Both the position numbers and the translations under genes were made by a program. Positions 9,829 to 21,649 of a stretch of 64,000 nt of DNA are shown piece after piece (positions within the stretch are counted from its first letter, which is position 1; the number at the start of each line of letters is the position of its first letter). Under the pieces are notes generated by a model. That model saw only the letters and a list, made by a program, of their open reading frames with translations. It made no database searches and was not told the DNA's origin. Source of the DNA: Rebecca billardiae RCC1528 (lineage: Eukaryota; Haptophyta); the NCBI GenBank assembly GCA_965240325.2, contig OZ251236.1:1674001-1738000 (forward strand). Direction: 5' to 3'.

Positions 9829-11487
9829 TCAGCCCGAGGGCGCGCGCACTCTGACCGCGCGCGCGTACGTGCGCAGCACGGCCGCCTGCAGCGCGCACTC
9901 TGTCTCCGGCCGCAGGAAGGCGCGCACGTACGCGCTTCCGGCGCGCGCGATCGCCTCGGCGCGCTCGGGGTGCGCGCGGCACCACGCCAGCCGCTCCTCC
10001 AGGTCGGCAAAGTCGGGGCGCACCTCGACGTAGTGCTCGCCCGGCTGCAGCGCGTCCTCCATGAACCACGTCGCGCTGCTCGGCCGCGGCATCAGCACGG
10101 TCGAGGCGGAGTAGAGCGCCCACTTGAGGTTGGACGCGACGTCGTTCCCCTCGACAGAGAGCAGGTACCGGCTGCGCAGCATCTCGCCGACCGAGAGCGG
10201 GGCGCGCAGCCCGGCGCGCAGCTCGCGCACGAACGCCTCCCCGTGCGCCACGCGCGCGTGCGCCACCTTGGCGGCCGGCAGCTCGCTCCAGCCCACGTCG
10301 ATGCCGAGCGCGCGCAGCCGCGCCGCGCCGCCGCGCGCCTCGGGCGCGCCCGGCCCGTACTCGCCGACGAGCCGCGAGCGGTTGGCCTTGGCGGCGGGGA
10401 CGGAGCGGTTGGAGAAGAGCGCGCCCGTGGGCACGCCGCGCCACACCAGCCGGTCCGCCTTCGCGCCCCACGGCACGTCGAGCTCGTCCACCTTCCACAG
10501 CTGCCCGAAGTGGCGCTCCCGGTTGAGAGGCAACAGCACGTTGGTGGAGGGGGAAGCGCCCTCGAGCGCGGCCGCGCGCGCGCGCGCGGCCGAGGGCGCG
10601 TGCGCCGCGCGCGCGATCGGGCGCGACTTGACGAGCGCGGGCGCCCGCTGCGCCGCGTCCACGTCGCCGTAGCAGAACAGGAACCTCGGCTCCTCCCCCG
10701 CGCCGCGCGCTGCGTGGTGCGCAGGCAGCGCGTGCGCCACCATCTGCGCCAGCTGCGTCTCGTACAGCCGGTGCAGCCCGGCCTGGCCCAGCCCGGGGAG
10801 GTCGGAGGCGGGGCAGAGCGGCTCGGGCCAGCGCCCGTCGGGCCCGCGCGCGCGCAGCAGCTCCGCGGGGCCCGCCACCCCGCCGCCCCCCTCGCCGTCC
10901 TCCTCCCCGCGCGCCGTCTGCTCGTACTGGCAGCGGCCGAGGTAGGCGGCAGTGGCCTCGCAGCGCGAGGGCGCAAAGAAGGCGGCGGCGGGGGGCGTGT
11001 GCACGGCGGCGGCGGCGGAGGCGTCCGCGTGCGCGCCGAGCACGCCGAGGTAGTACCGCAGCCGCTCCTGCTCCTCCGCCGAGAACGCCTCCGCGTCGAG
11101 CCGCGCCGGCGCTGGGTGCGCCGCGCACGGCGGCGCCGCGGGCACGCACCGCTCCTGCGTGAGCATCCCCAGCGCCGCGTCCCAGCGCACGTCGAGCCGC
11201 CAGGGCTTGCGCGACTCGCGGTGGAAGCGGCGCACCCACGCGGCGCACGTCTCGCCGCCCGCGTCGGGCTGGCGCGTGGGCGCGAGCCGCTTGCACCCGT
11301 CCGCCCACTCGACGGCGCCGAGCGCGCTCGTGTCCGCCGCGCTGATCGCAAACTCGCAGCCGCGCGGCGGGGCGAGGTGCGGGCGGGTGTAGAGGCGGGC
11401 GGCGGCGCCGAGCGTAGCGAGTACGACCGCGCACACGACGGCGTCGCGCACGCTGCACGCCCGCCGCCGCTTCCGCACACGGGCCAT
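9829..11487 (-). CDS. GT90 family (Rumi/CAP10-like) glycosyltransferase, type II membrane protein
   Basis: Predicted Golgi/ER glycosyltransferase of the family that contains protein O-glucosyl/O-xylosyltransferases and CAP10, 552 residues. The ATG at 11487 is used; an in-frame GTG lies four codons earlier. A basic N-terminus (MARVRKRRR) is followed by a transmembrane anchor at about 18-35. The family core is clear in the C-terminal half: RLVWRGVPTG near 347, then YLLSVEGNDVASNLKWALYS near 440-460, followed by WFMEDALQPGEHYVEV and DLEERLAWCRAHPERAEAIA. These match the GT90 nucleotide-sugar binding region. The donor and acceptor cannot be told from sequence. An Ala-rich stretch near 295-310 looks like an expanded loop. 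Single exon. Confidence 0.9.
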   Translation of the reverse strand: MARVRKRRRACSVRDAVVCAVVLATLGAAARLYTRPHLAPPRGCEFAISAADTSALGAVEWADGCKRLAPTRQPDAGGETCAAWVRRFHRESRKPWRLDVRWDAALGMLTQERCVPAAPPCAAHPAPARLDAEAFSAEEQERLRYYLGVLGAHADASAAAAVHTPPAAAFFAPSRCEATAAYLGRCQYEQTARGEEDGEGGGGVAGPAELLRARGPDGRWPEPLCPASDLPGLGQAGLHRLYETQLAQMVAHALPAHHAARGAGEEPRFLFCYGDVDAAQRAPALVKSRPIARAAHAPSAARARAAALEGASPSTNVLLPLNRERHFGQLWKVDELDVPWGAKADRLVWRGVPTGALFSNRSVPAAKANRSRLVGEYGPGAPEARGGAARLRALGIDVGWSELPAAKVAHARVAHGEAFVRELRAGLRAPLSVGEMLRSRYLLSVEGNDVASNLKWALYSASTVLMPRPSSATWFMEDALQPGEHYVEVRPDFADLEERLAWCRAHPERAEAIARAGSAYVRAFLRPETECALQAAVLRTYARAVRVRAPSG

Positions 11488-11529
11488 GATCAAGCTCACT
11501 CGGCCGGAAGTGACGATGTCGACGCCGCC

Positions 11530-12134
11530 ATAAGGCTGTCTTGACGAACCCGAGTCGGCTCAGTAGTTGGAGGAATGCGGGCCGCTCCCCAAAACGACGA
11601 AACTTGAAAGCCAAGCGCGATGACGGACGTCGGTGCGCCCTCCTGACCGACCCGGCGCTGCCTCGCCGCTGCTTTCGAGGCATGGGGCGGGCTGGTGCAC
11701 GCTCTGAGGGGCGACGATGAGGGTGAAGTGTATCGTCTGGCCGTACGGTGCGTCCGTGCTCACGCCAGCTGCCGTGGCGCGCTCTTGCAGCCGGCCGCGA
11801 CAGATGTTTGCGAGATCTCTCGGCGACGGATGCGGGGCCGCGCCGGTGGGTACATTCGCGAGAGCGTGAGCGTTGGGTGCCAGTGGATTGCGCGGGTGGG
11901 CATTCGTGCATCGGGACGCCACGTCCCGTCCAGTCCAAGCCACTGGGCTCGACACTGCCCCGGCAGGAGCTGCCCTTGGCGTAGCTGGTGCAAGGCCAGC
12001 TTGCACGCTTGCATTCAACAGTGAGGGGGGCAAAAGCGGTGGGTGCGGAAGCCAGGCGACGTGCGCGTCTGTCACGATCAGGTGTGATATGTGAGTCGCA
12101 CCGCGAGGGCGCCTTGCTGTTGGCACGGCGCTAG
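11530..12134 (+). repeat. Left arm of a large inverted repeat (pairs with 13388-14018)
   Basis: About 600 bp nearly identical, in reverse complement, to 13388-14018. The outer end reads ATAAGGCTGTCTTGACGA at 11530-11547, matched by TCGTCAAGACAGCCTTAT at 14001-14018. The inner ends meet at CGGCGCTA (about 12127-12134) and TAGCGCCG (13388-13395). Differences are scattered substitutions plus a small number of indels. Long open frames run through both arms, but their residue composition is not protein-like. Confidence 0.85.
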
Positions 12135-13387
12135 ACATGGGCGTGTTGAGACTGCCGACACGAGCGCACAAGCTAGGCGTGCAAGTGCGGAGAGGTCCAT
12201 TAGCAGCACGTGGTCTCATGCTCAAGGCAGCACTACCTGGTCGGGATCCCGAGCGGGACTAGGCGGCGCCATGAGGCACGCGTCATTGGTACGAAACTGC
12301 GGCATAGGCTGTGCTCATCCGGGCGCGAGCACATGGCTCGCCGCTCGGCGGCGGTGCGCTCCGCAACGCAAAGCACAGTCCGGTCAACTGCAAGCGTCAT
12401 GGGCTGCGTGGGCCGGACGGCACGCTTGGGAGCGCATAGGTCTGACCGGGAAGTCGGGCGCTGCTGACGCTGCGCGGTAGTGCTTGGGTTGTGACAAGTG
12501 AAGCGGCAAGCGGCGAGGCCAGCAAGCAGTTGGCGGCACGAGCAGCACAGGCACGCTAGGCTGGCCAAGCCGGGCCAGTGACTCGTTGCTTGCTGAATGC
12601 TGGCGATAGCCGCTGATGATGGATCCGAATTGGGCGCCTACCTGAAGCGTGATGCTCTAGCTGCTGCTAGTTGAAGGAGTATACCTCGCCGGCGAGTCTA
12701 GATTCAGTTGCAGGTAGACGCTACTGCTGCCACGTCATTGAGCTGGTCACCCGCGGAACCGCGACTGGCCACACGCCGTAAGCCGCGCCGCCGCTGCACT
12801 CACTACTCCGAAGGCGATGCAACCGTATTGCCGAGCACTGTTGTCGGTGCCCTGATCGACGAGCTCGACCCCAGGCTGGCCATGGCGCGGGTCGAAGCCG
12901 AGCCCACGATCAAGCCGCGGTGCCACCGTATCGACTGCGGGCGCCAGTGCACGAGTGCTGCGTACAGCCCGCCTGGGCTGCCCCTGCTGTGCTGCCGCCA
13001 TCAGCTCCGGAAGGTGGCAGAGGCCGGAGCGGGTTAGGTGAAGATGGCGCTGGAGTAAGTGCACGCAGTCCTCCAGCACATGTGCCACAGCAGGCTGGTT
13101 GTCGAGCCCGCATTCGACTTGATGCACGGCTGCTGTAGTGCACACCTAGTTTGGAGCACTGGTGACAGAAGCCCAGCGCGCTCGGAGTGCTGCGCACACA
13201 GCTGGCAGCGGCCGCAGCAGCAGCTGCCACTGCTTTCGCGCCAAAAGGACGACTGCGGTGGAGTAGGTCGGCATAGGGGTGCTCTCCACCTCACCGCCCA
13301 GCGAGCATGCAGGCGGTGCTGCCGCATACCGCGCTGTCGGCAGCAATGCAGCGAGCTCTGCGCCGGTGCTGCGCGCAAGCCCTCGTT
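12135..13387. other. Spacer between the two inverted arms
   Basis: About 1.25 kb with no recognisable transposase, reverse transcriptase or other domain in any frame. Codon-like structure is absent. It could be the core of a foldback-type element or simply unique sequence trapped between duplicated arms. Confidence 0.45.
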
Positions 13388-14018
13388 TAGCGCCGTGCCG
13401 CCAGCCAGCAAGGCGCCATCGCGGTGCGACTCACATATCACTCCTGATCGGGACAGACGCGCACGTCGCCTGGCTTCCGCACCCACCGCTTTTGGCCCCC
13501 TCACTGTTGAATGCACGCTTGCGAGCTGGCCTTGCATCAGCTGCGCCAAGGGCAGCTCCTGCCGGGGCAGTGTCGAGCCCAGTAGCTTGGAGTGGACGGG
13601 ACGTGGCGTCCCGATGCACGAATGCCCGTCCGAGCAATCCACAGGCACCCAACGCTCACGCTCTCGCGAATGTACCCACCGGCGCGGCCCCGCATCCGTC
13701 GCCGAGAGATCTCGCAAACATCTGTCGCGGCCGGCTGCAAGAGCGCGCCACGGCAGCTGGCGTGAGCACGGACGCACCGTACGGCCAGACGATACACTTC
13801 ACCCTCATCGTCGCCCCTCAGAGCGTGCACCAGCCCGCCCCATGCCTCGAAAGCAGCGGCGAGGCAGCGCCGGGTCGGTCAGGAGGGCGCACCGACGTCC
13901 GTCATCGCGCTTGGCTTTCAAGTTTCGTCGTTTTGGGGAGCTACCCGCATGGCGAATACTGGGGCTGTGTCGCTCTAGTCAGTATCGTCAGTTCTCCGCT
14001 TCGTCAAGACAGCCTTAT
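13388..14018 (-). repeat. Right arm of the large inverted repeat
   Basis: Reverse complement of 11530-12134. It is slightly longer because of small insertions, for example around 13965-13998, where the sequence between GTTTTGGGGAGC and the outer end differs from the left arm. I find no convincing target-site duplication outside the arms (left flank GACGCCGCC, right flank TGTACCACG). Confidence 0.85.
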
Positions 14019-16301
14019 TGTACCACGGCCGAACGGCCGAAAGCAGGACAAAGTGCATGCGCAAATGAGTGATGAAATGACATCTGTCAGTGTCACGCCC
14101 CAACGTGCCCAGCCTTGAATAGGTGGGTCCCTCCCAACTGGGGCGATATTCTGGCGCACTCAGAATGACGTCCTAGATTTTGTCTCTCACCCAGAATCGA
14201 CGCTATAAATGCGTCCCATCGGGGCGGAGCAAAAGTTTCGACCTCAAAACCTACTCCGCGTGCCGTCGCGCGGCCGAGCGCGCGCGCGCCGCGCCAGTAG
14301 TGTCACATAGAGATTTTGCGAAGCGTTACTTCATGGTTATGGTGGCTAGATGGCGACATGCGATCGGAATTACTTATTGACAACCGTTGACACCCGACCG
14401 AACCATTTTATGGAGCAAAGAGTGGGGCTCTATGCTGTGCGCTGATACCTCCAACAAACTACAGCAAGATCGAGCATATTACCCACTTCATATATAGCCA
14501 CTTACCCATATATAGTATGAGTGTTACCCACTTTATATTGACCGTGGATGCGGTTCACTCTATATTCAAATTCGTTCTGATATGTGGGTACGTTTGTTGG
14601 GTCATCGAATAGGCGCCGAGCGACGCGGACACAGGCAACCCGGGCCGCAACCGGACTGCCTGCGAGTGGCAGTGTTTGTGGCGGGCTGCGTGCCGAGGCA
14701 CACACCATCGCCCGCCACCGAGCATGCCACCGTCGTCACACGGGAGCCCTCCGCCGTCGAGGCTGGACTATCAGCCAACGCCACCGCCGGAGCTTGCCGC
14801 GTTCGGCGGCTTCCGTGCTCGTACTCCGCGTGTCACCGGTCGTCGTATGCCCACCCGCGTGAGGCCGCCACCAGTCCATGACTACCGCAGCTGCAGCCCA
14901 TGCCGCCGACGATGCCTCCGCCTACCATCTTCTCGCCAGGCAGCAATACGATAGGTTCACCGACGCTGCTGCTAGGCTGAGAGCACTCAGCCAGTTGGCC
15001 GGCGAGACGTCAGATGGTTGAGCTGCTGGCCTAGCCATCACGTTGCGGCTTCCGCTCGCTCAAGTACACCCAACGTGACGACGAGAACGTGCCGGGCAAT
15101 CATCAGGCATGCGTCTGAGGGGTCTACTACGCCTAGCCGTAGAGTTGCTGAGTACGAGTCTTCGCAGACCACAAGCGGAACGAGTGGGACCACCCAATGG
15201 CAGGAGCAACAGCGTGGGGTGGCACCCGCGCCTGTCAACGCGACCGCGTTCTGTCAAGAATGGACCCATATCCTGCGACCACCCTCGAGCACCGCATACT
15301 ATGCCCACACTCGGCATAGGGAAGGATCGCTGAGCGCCTGCTGCCGCTGTCAAAGGCCCTGCTGATCTTCCTGGCGCTGGATCGTGCACACGGATGGCAA
15401 GTCGGCGTGCTCGCCGCACATCGCGGCGGCTTCTCAGCATCCCAAGTCCTCAGTGCACCCATCCTAGGCCTGCTGGTCGATGATTGGTACCAACCCCCAC
15501 CAAACACGCCCTCTCGGAAGTCGCCAATCGCTTACATGGCTCCCCGAGAGCCCGGGGCTGGCTGTCGTGCGTTCTCACGAGCAGCTTGCGCACAGCCCAA
15601 ATGTCACCTTCACGGTGTGTAGAGCTGCTCAAGACGGCGGGGACGTCAAGAGCATGCCCATGCCTGATGGTGGCCCATGCCTCCCGTCACCTGACCCGCC
15701 TGTAGCGAAAAGTGGCCCTGCTCGAAGGCACGGCTCGAACACCCGCCGATCGATTCAAGTTGTCTGTACGCGTCTAGCCGGGCGAGAGTCAAACATGCGG
15801 GCACGTGCCAGGCGGGGGATGTGTGACCACGGATCCCATCCGTGAGCACGCGCAAAGCGCTGGAGCGCGCGATAGGTGTTGGCTGTGGTCTACCCGACAC
15901 ACGGCGGCTCGGTCGCGCTGGAGAGGCGCTCCGACATCGTCGGGAGCGTTCAGATCGGACCTCGGCCGGCGGCCCGGCGATTTTCCCGAGCCGCGCCCCG
16001 CGCGAAAAGAAATCAGGCCAGAAAACCCGGTAAATGTTAAAAGACCGCTGGAAAATCGCCAGGGACCCACCTACATCAAGGGCCAGTGCGACGCTCATCG
16101 TCAGGTGCCGCGGCGCCCCCAGCAGCAGCTGTCGCTGATCTGCCATCAGGATTCAGGTCTCACTTTTGGACTCAATCGGCCGCACTGGCGGCGACCGCCG
16201 AGATGCCGGGCGCCATGGTCCGATGGGCGAATGGCAATGTGACTCAGGGGAGCATTCGGGTCGACGACCGTGTGGTCTCAGCGCACATAGTCGCGCGGCG
16301 G
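14019..16301. other. Long intergenic region, no gene assigned
   Basis: About 2.3 kb upstream of the 3' end of the phosphatase gene. It includes an AT-rich island (14400-14600) unusual for this GC-rich window, with repeated TACCCA-T/C and TATATA blocks. The stretch 14650-15850 has open frames with more balanced composition but many stops; it may be a decayed mobile element. I could not match any domain, so I leave it unassigned. Confidence 0.35.
14479..14540. repeat. AT-rich patch with repeated TTACCCA and TATATA blocks
   Basis: TTACCCA occurs three times about 23 bp apart, separated by CATATATAG / TATATTG stretches. The region differs sharply from its GC-rich surroundings. It could be a core-promoter-like sequence, an origin-like AT island or a remnant of an element; no adjacent gene start supports the promoter reading. 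Confidence 0.4.
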
Positions 16302-17177
16302 TCAGCCATCGAGCGGCTCTCGCGCGAGCGCATCGACGACGAGGCGCCGGCCGTCGGAGCCCGGGTGTCCGCCCGCGCGCATCTCGTCCGGGTCCATCAG
16401 CCCGTGCGCGTTCAGCCGCTCCCAGGAGGCGCGCGTCAGCTCGTACCACTGCTGCCCCCGGCTGTTGCGCTGCAGCTCGAGCACGAGGAGCGAGGCGTTG
16501 GGCTGGTTCGACAGGGTCTCAAAGTCATCCACAGTCAACTGGAACCAGCGCATCACGAACGTGCGCGCGGAGAGGCCGTGCGCGACGATGACGATGTGCG
16601 TCTCAGGCGTGAGCACCGCATTCGTGCGCATCTGCTCGACGTCGCGATTGATGGTCGCGATGAAGGAGCTCACGCGCGAGTACACGTCAAGCGCGGACTC
16701 GCCTTGGGGGAAGCGGTAGTAGAAGCGGCCAAACGCCGCGCGCTCCGCCTTGGCGCGGCGCATGCTCTCTGCGTCCTGCAGGTTGCCAAACTGCTGCTCG
16801 GACACGCGCGGCTCCTCGCGCACGCCGATCACGTGCGCCGGCTCGAGCTGCTCGAGCACGCGCTCGAGCGTCTGGCGCGCGCGCGTGTACGGCGAAGTGT
16901 AGAAGTACGCGCGCGCGCCAGCCACCTCGTCCAGCATCGCGCGCAGCTCGCGCCCCGCGCGCACTGCCTGCTGCTCGCCCTTTGCGGTGAGCGGGATTTT
17001 CCAATCCGGCACCCGCGTGTAGCTCTCCTCGTCCACGTTGCCGAGGGATTCGCCGTGCCGCAGCAGGATGATGCGGCGCGGGCGAAAGTGCGGGGTTGCG
17101 GCCGTCCCGCCCGCCGGTCCCCCCGCGAGTCGTCGTCTGCTCGCCGAGAGGAGGAGTTTTCTGCTGCCACCCGCCAT
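16302..17177 (-). CDS. Histidine phosphatase superfamily protein (phosphoglycerate-mutase fold)
   Basis: A 291-residue single-exon enzyme of the branch-1 histidine phosphatases. The catalytic motif ILLRHGESLGNVDE is near residue 35, with the nucleophilic His in RHG. WKIPLTAKGEQQA, YTSPYTRARQT (second Arg) and VAHGLSAR near 195 (second catalytic His) complete the active site. The sequence between them (FGNLQD...ERAAFGRFYYRFPQGESALDVYSR) resembles the DET1-type or fungal PGAM-like phosphatases rather than glycolytic phosphoglycerate mutase, so a broad-specificity phosphatase is the safer call. A Ser/Arg-rich N-terminus before residue 30 may be a targeting sequence. Divergent from the Myb gene. 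Confidence 0.9.
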   Translation of the reverse strand: MAGGSRKLLLSASRRRLAGGPAGGTAATPHFRPRRIILLRHGESLGNVDEESYTRVPDWKIPLTAKGEQQAVRAGRELRAMLDEVAGARAYFYTSPYTRARQTLERVLEQLEPAHVIGVREEPRVSEQQFGNLQDAESMRRAKAERAAFGRFYYRFPQGESALDVYSRVSSFIATINRDVEQMRTNAVLTPETHIVIVAHGLSARTFVMRWFQLTVDDFETLSNQPNASLLVLELQRNSRGQQWYELTRASWERLNAHGLMDPDEMRAGGHPGSDGRRLVVDALAREPLDG

Positions 17178-17727
17178 CGTGCCCGGCCCGTTGCCTCGAT
17201 GCTTTCGCGCCCGTCCGGTGCAGGGCCGTACTTTTCAGGTTTGGACCGCGACCGCACTATCAGCCCCAACTCGGCGTAAGTGCGCAACCAGTATTGGATT
17301 GATAACGTCTCATGGGAAAAGCGGGCTGATTCCGTATTCAAACTTCAGCCGAAATAGAGATTTGTTCAAGGAGCACCCGGGCGTTGGGGGTGTGACAAGG
17401 GCGCTCCCTACCGGGACTTGGCACGGAGATATGCAGGAGTGGGTAAAAAAAGGGCGGCTGCCACCCGGCCAGGCCCGAATCGCAAGTCTCGGGCTGGGGG
17501 GCGGGGCCTTTGCCGCTTCGCTCACGGTGGGACGAGAGTACGCCCGCCTTCCCTCCGCTGGGCGCCCGGCTGACGCGCGTCGGCCTGCAGGGGACGAGGG
17601 ATGGCGGCAGCGGTGATGGGGTGCGTCCGCGCGCGTAGCGATACCCTGGCCCGCGCGCGCTCGCCGCCTTCCCGCCGCTCGTCGCTGGGCTGCGGCCGCG
17701 CGCGCTTAACGGCGCGGGCTGATATTG
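17178..17727. promoter_or_regulatory. Divergent intergenic region, phosphatase / SANT-Myb gene
   Basis: 550 bp between divergent start codons. An AT-richer part (17255-17365) is flanked by GC-rich sequence. It must contain both promoters. I see no canonical TATA box. Confidence 0.45.
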
Positions 17728-18683
17728 ATGCTCGTTGCGCGCAGCGTCGCGCTGATCGGTGCCGACCTGTCCCCCCCCGCGCGCGCCCGTGTCGTGGCTG
17801 CGCCGAGCAGGACCGGCCCCGATGACCAAGCCGTCAACTACGATGAGCTCGCCGACCTCGTCGTCGACTGGGACAAGATCGCCGCCGCCACCCTCCACGA
17901 CCCGACGGGCGAGGCGGTCCAGCTCCCGGATGCCTCGCCGCAGCACAGCCCGATGGTGGGCCTGCAGCAGTCGCCGCATCGGGCCGAGCGTGCCGACGCG
18001 GGCGATCCCGCGCGCGGCGGCGGCGCGGCGCTCGGCTCGCACCCGCCCACGGCCGGCGGGCTGGACGGCGCACAGGACGGGAGCGCGCTGAGCAAGCTCG
18101 AGCTGCAGCAGCAGCAGGCGCAGCTGCTGCAGGAGGCGCTCGGCACCGAGGCGGCGGAGGAGCTCGCCTCCCTGCTCGACTGGGAGTCGCTCGCGCGCGA
18201 CGGCTCGATCCAGGACACGATGGCGCAGACCGCCATGCAGCTGCAGCACGCCGACGCGCCGATGGACGGCGTGGGCGAGCACCGGCCCGCTGGCCGTGAG
18301 CCCGGCCCGGTCCGCGGCGTGCCCATCGGCCTGGTGCCGCCGATGCCGCTCGGGCCGTACCGCTCGGAGTCGATGCACTCGACCACCACCGCGGGCTCGG
18401 CGAGCAACACGCCCACCGGCACCGGCGACCTCGGCTACTCCGGCTACGAGGACGCTGACGACGAGCAGGGGCGCGCGCGCGGCGGCAGCGGCGGCACCTG
18501 GCCACGGCTCGGCGGCGCGCAGCAGCAGCCGATGCGGCGGATGCCCTCGCTGAACGAGCTCTCGTCGGTCTTCGAGCAGTCGACGGCGCTGCGCGGCCCC
18601 AACGCCGAGCGCCTCGACGACGCCGACGAACACCGCGACTTCTCCGCGTCGAAGCGCCGCATGGTGCAGTCGCTCGGCCCGGC

Positions 18684-18714
<31 letters not shown>

Positions 18715-19613
18715 AGCGGCGGCCGCATGCGAGGCGGCGCCGCGCCGCGCGGCAGGCGGCCGGGCCTCTCGGCGATGATGTACGTGGACCCGGCGAGCGT
18801 CGGCCACGAGTCACACTCGGCGCTGCACGCCGAGCGCGCCCCGCGCCCCGCCGTGCCGCTCGGGATGCCGACGGCGCACGCGCGCTTTGAGCGGCCGATG
18901 CATTCAGATCTCGATCTCGAGGACATGCAGCTGCAGCGCGAGCTCTCGGGGCACACGCAGGACGACGGCCAGCTCGGCGGGTACGGGTACGGCCCGATGC
19001 GCCCGGACACGCGCGTGCTCGTCACCTCGGGCGGCACGCTGCCGCGCTCGGCCATCAAGCGGCCGCACACCGCCGAGCCGCCTCGGCTCGAGGGCGGCTG
19101 GGCGCCGGGCGGCCCCGAGCAGGACGATGGGCGGCAGGAGCGGCCGGCGGAGAAGAACCTGTGGTCGGCGGCGGAGGACGCCATCATCGCCGAGGGCGTC
19201 GCCAAGCTCGGATTCCGCTGGTGCGCGCGCGGCACGCGCGCCCCGACTCTCGCGTGCCCGCCGCCACCGCGGCACGGCAGCCCTGCGCGCGCCGCGCGCC
19301 GCGCCGCGCCGCGCCGCGCGCACGCGCCGGCTGCCAGCCTGGCCTCAGCCCGGCGCGCGCCGCCTGACCCGGCTGCTCGCTGCCGCGCACCGCCGCGCGC
19401 AGGCGCAAGATCGCCGCGTCGCTGCCCGGCCGCAGCCACGACGCGGTGCGCAACCGCTGGCACCGGCTGCAGCACGGCTCGCGCAAGCAGCCGCCGCAGG
19501 CTGGGCGCGGCGGCGGCTCCGGCGGCGGCGGCGGCGGCGGCGGCGCCAGCAGCTCGCCCTCGACCGCGCAGGGCGGCGCGGATGCGCCGCGCAGCTACTC
19601 GCACGCGCGCGGC

Positions 19614-19647
<34 letters not shown>

Positions 19648-21472
19648 TCGAGCAGCACTCGCCGCTGCTCTCGCGCGCGCAGAGCTCGGGGCCTGAGGAG
19701 TTTGGCGGCGGGGGCGGCCGGGGCGGCATCGAGGAGTACGCGCTGCCCGCGCCCGCCAGTGGGGCGATCGTGCACGCGGAGCCGGTGCACGCCGAGCCGG
19801 TGCACGCGGAGCCGCTCCTCGCCGAGCCGATGCACGCCGAGCCGATGCGCGCCGAGCCGATGCGCGACTACGGACCCGACGGCGGCCGGCCGGGCCATGA
19901 CGGCTTTGATCGGCCGGCCGGCTCGGCGCCGCGCGGCCGGCAGCAGGGGGAGAGCCTGGCGGTGTACCCGGATGCGCAGGACAGCGGCTCGCCCGCGCCC
20001 TCGTCCGGCATGCGCGTGAGCGCAGCCGTGCCGCTCGTCGCGCCGGACGCGCGCCCGATCGCCCACGCCGTCGCGCAGCAGCTCGGGCGCAGGCCGGCGC
20101 CGCGGCCGCACGGCCAGATGGCCCCGCCTCGGCACGCGCACCCGGCCCACCAGGGGCAGGGCGGGCACGACGCGCAGGGGCGGCCGGTGCGGCAGGGCTC
20201 GCCCGGGCAGCACCGGCAGCAGGGCCCGCCGGGCCACTACGCCGGCGGCGGCCACTACGACGCGCCCGACGGGCAGGGCCACTACGCGCCGCACGCGCGC
20301 TACCAGGGGCAGCCGCACGGCCACGCGCCCTCGCGCCCGGGCTACCACGCCGAGCTGGGCGAGGGGCAGGGGTACTACGGGCACGGGCAGCAGCCGCACG
20401 GGCCGCGCGGGCACGCGGGCGGCGCGCCCTCGCAGGGCGCGGGCGGCGGCGGCCACTACCCGCAGCAGCCCGGCCGGCGGCCGCAGGGCGGAGGGCCGTA
20501 CGCTAACGACGGGCGGCCGGGCCACGGGCCGCAGGGGCAGTACCGGCACGCGCAGGGCGGCGGGCAGCAGGGCGGGTACCGCGCGCAGCCGCACGGCGCG
20601 CCGCGCGAGTACGAGTACGAGTACGAGTACGAGTACGAGTACGACTACCCCGAGTACCCGGAGTACGGCCACGGCGCGCCGCCGCCGCACGCGCAGCCGC
20701 GGCAGGGGCAGTACCACCGGCCGCCGCCTTCGCAGCAGGGGCCGCCGCCGCCGCACGACTACGGGCCCTCGCGCGAGTACGGCGGCCACGAGTACGACGA
20801 GTACGACGGGTACCAGCCGATGCACGACGGGCCGGAGGGCGGCGAGGGCGGGCACTACTACGCGCCGCCGCACGCGCCGCCGCACGCGCACCGCGGCCAG
20901 GGGCGGCAGCAGGGGCAACCCGCGCAGGGCCACGCGCACGCGCGCGCGCCCGCGCACGGCCGCGCGCCGCACGGGCAGCAGCCGCCGCCGGGCCAGCCCG
21001 GGCAGCACTACCGCCCGCCCGCGCAGCGCTCGGGGCACGGGCAGCCGGTGGTCGCGCAGCCCAAGCCGCCGCAGCCGCCGCCGCAGCGCTCGCAGCCGCC
21101 CGGCGGGCCGGGCGCGTACGAGGGCGCGTACACGCAGGGCGCTCAGCAGCCGTACGCGCAGCAGCCGCCGGCCGGCTCGCGCTCGGCTCAGGGCAGCCCG
21201 CCGCCGACGCAGCCGTGGCCGGCGCAGGCGGTGCCCATGTCGGCGCAGCAGCAGGGCCACCGCGCGCCCTCGCCGCACGAGCCGTCGGCGCAGCGCAAGC
21301 CGCCGCCCGGCGCGCAGCCCGCGCAGCCATCTTCGGGCGCGGGAGCCGCGCAGCCTGGCGCGGGCGGCGCGGTGCCCGGCACGCCGATGGCCCTGCCCAC
21401 GCCCGCGCTGTCGACTGCGCACGCGCTCGATCCGTCGGCGCAGCCCCCGCCGCTGCCGCCGCAGCCGCAGCC

Positions 21473-21513
<41 letters not shown>

Positions 21514-21556
21514 CGCAACAGCAGCCGCAACAGCAGCAGCAGCAGCAGCAGCAGCC

Positions 21557-21595
<39 letters not shown>

Positions 21596-21610
21596 GCCGC
21601 CGCCGCAGTC

Positions 21611-21649
<39 letters not shown>

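Noticed and set aside
11656-12225. Protein gene within the inverted arms
   Set aside because: Several frames are open in both arms at once and none has domain resemblance or constrained substitutions; openness reflects GC content.
14479-14540. TTACCCA repeats as an interstitial telomere
   Set aside because: Copies are about 23 bp apart and interleaved with TATATA, not in tandem, and only three are present.
16086-17279. Plus-strand protein opposite the histidine phosphatase
   Set aside because: Arg/Ala/Val-rich shadow; the minus strand holds RHGES and the second catalytic His.
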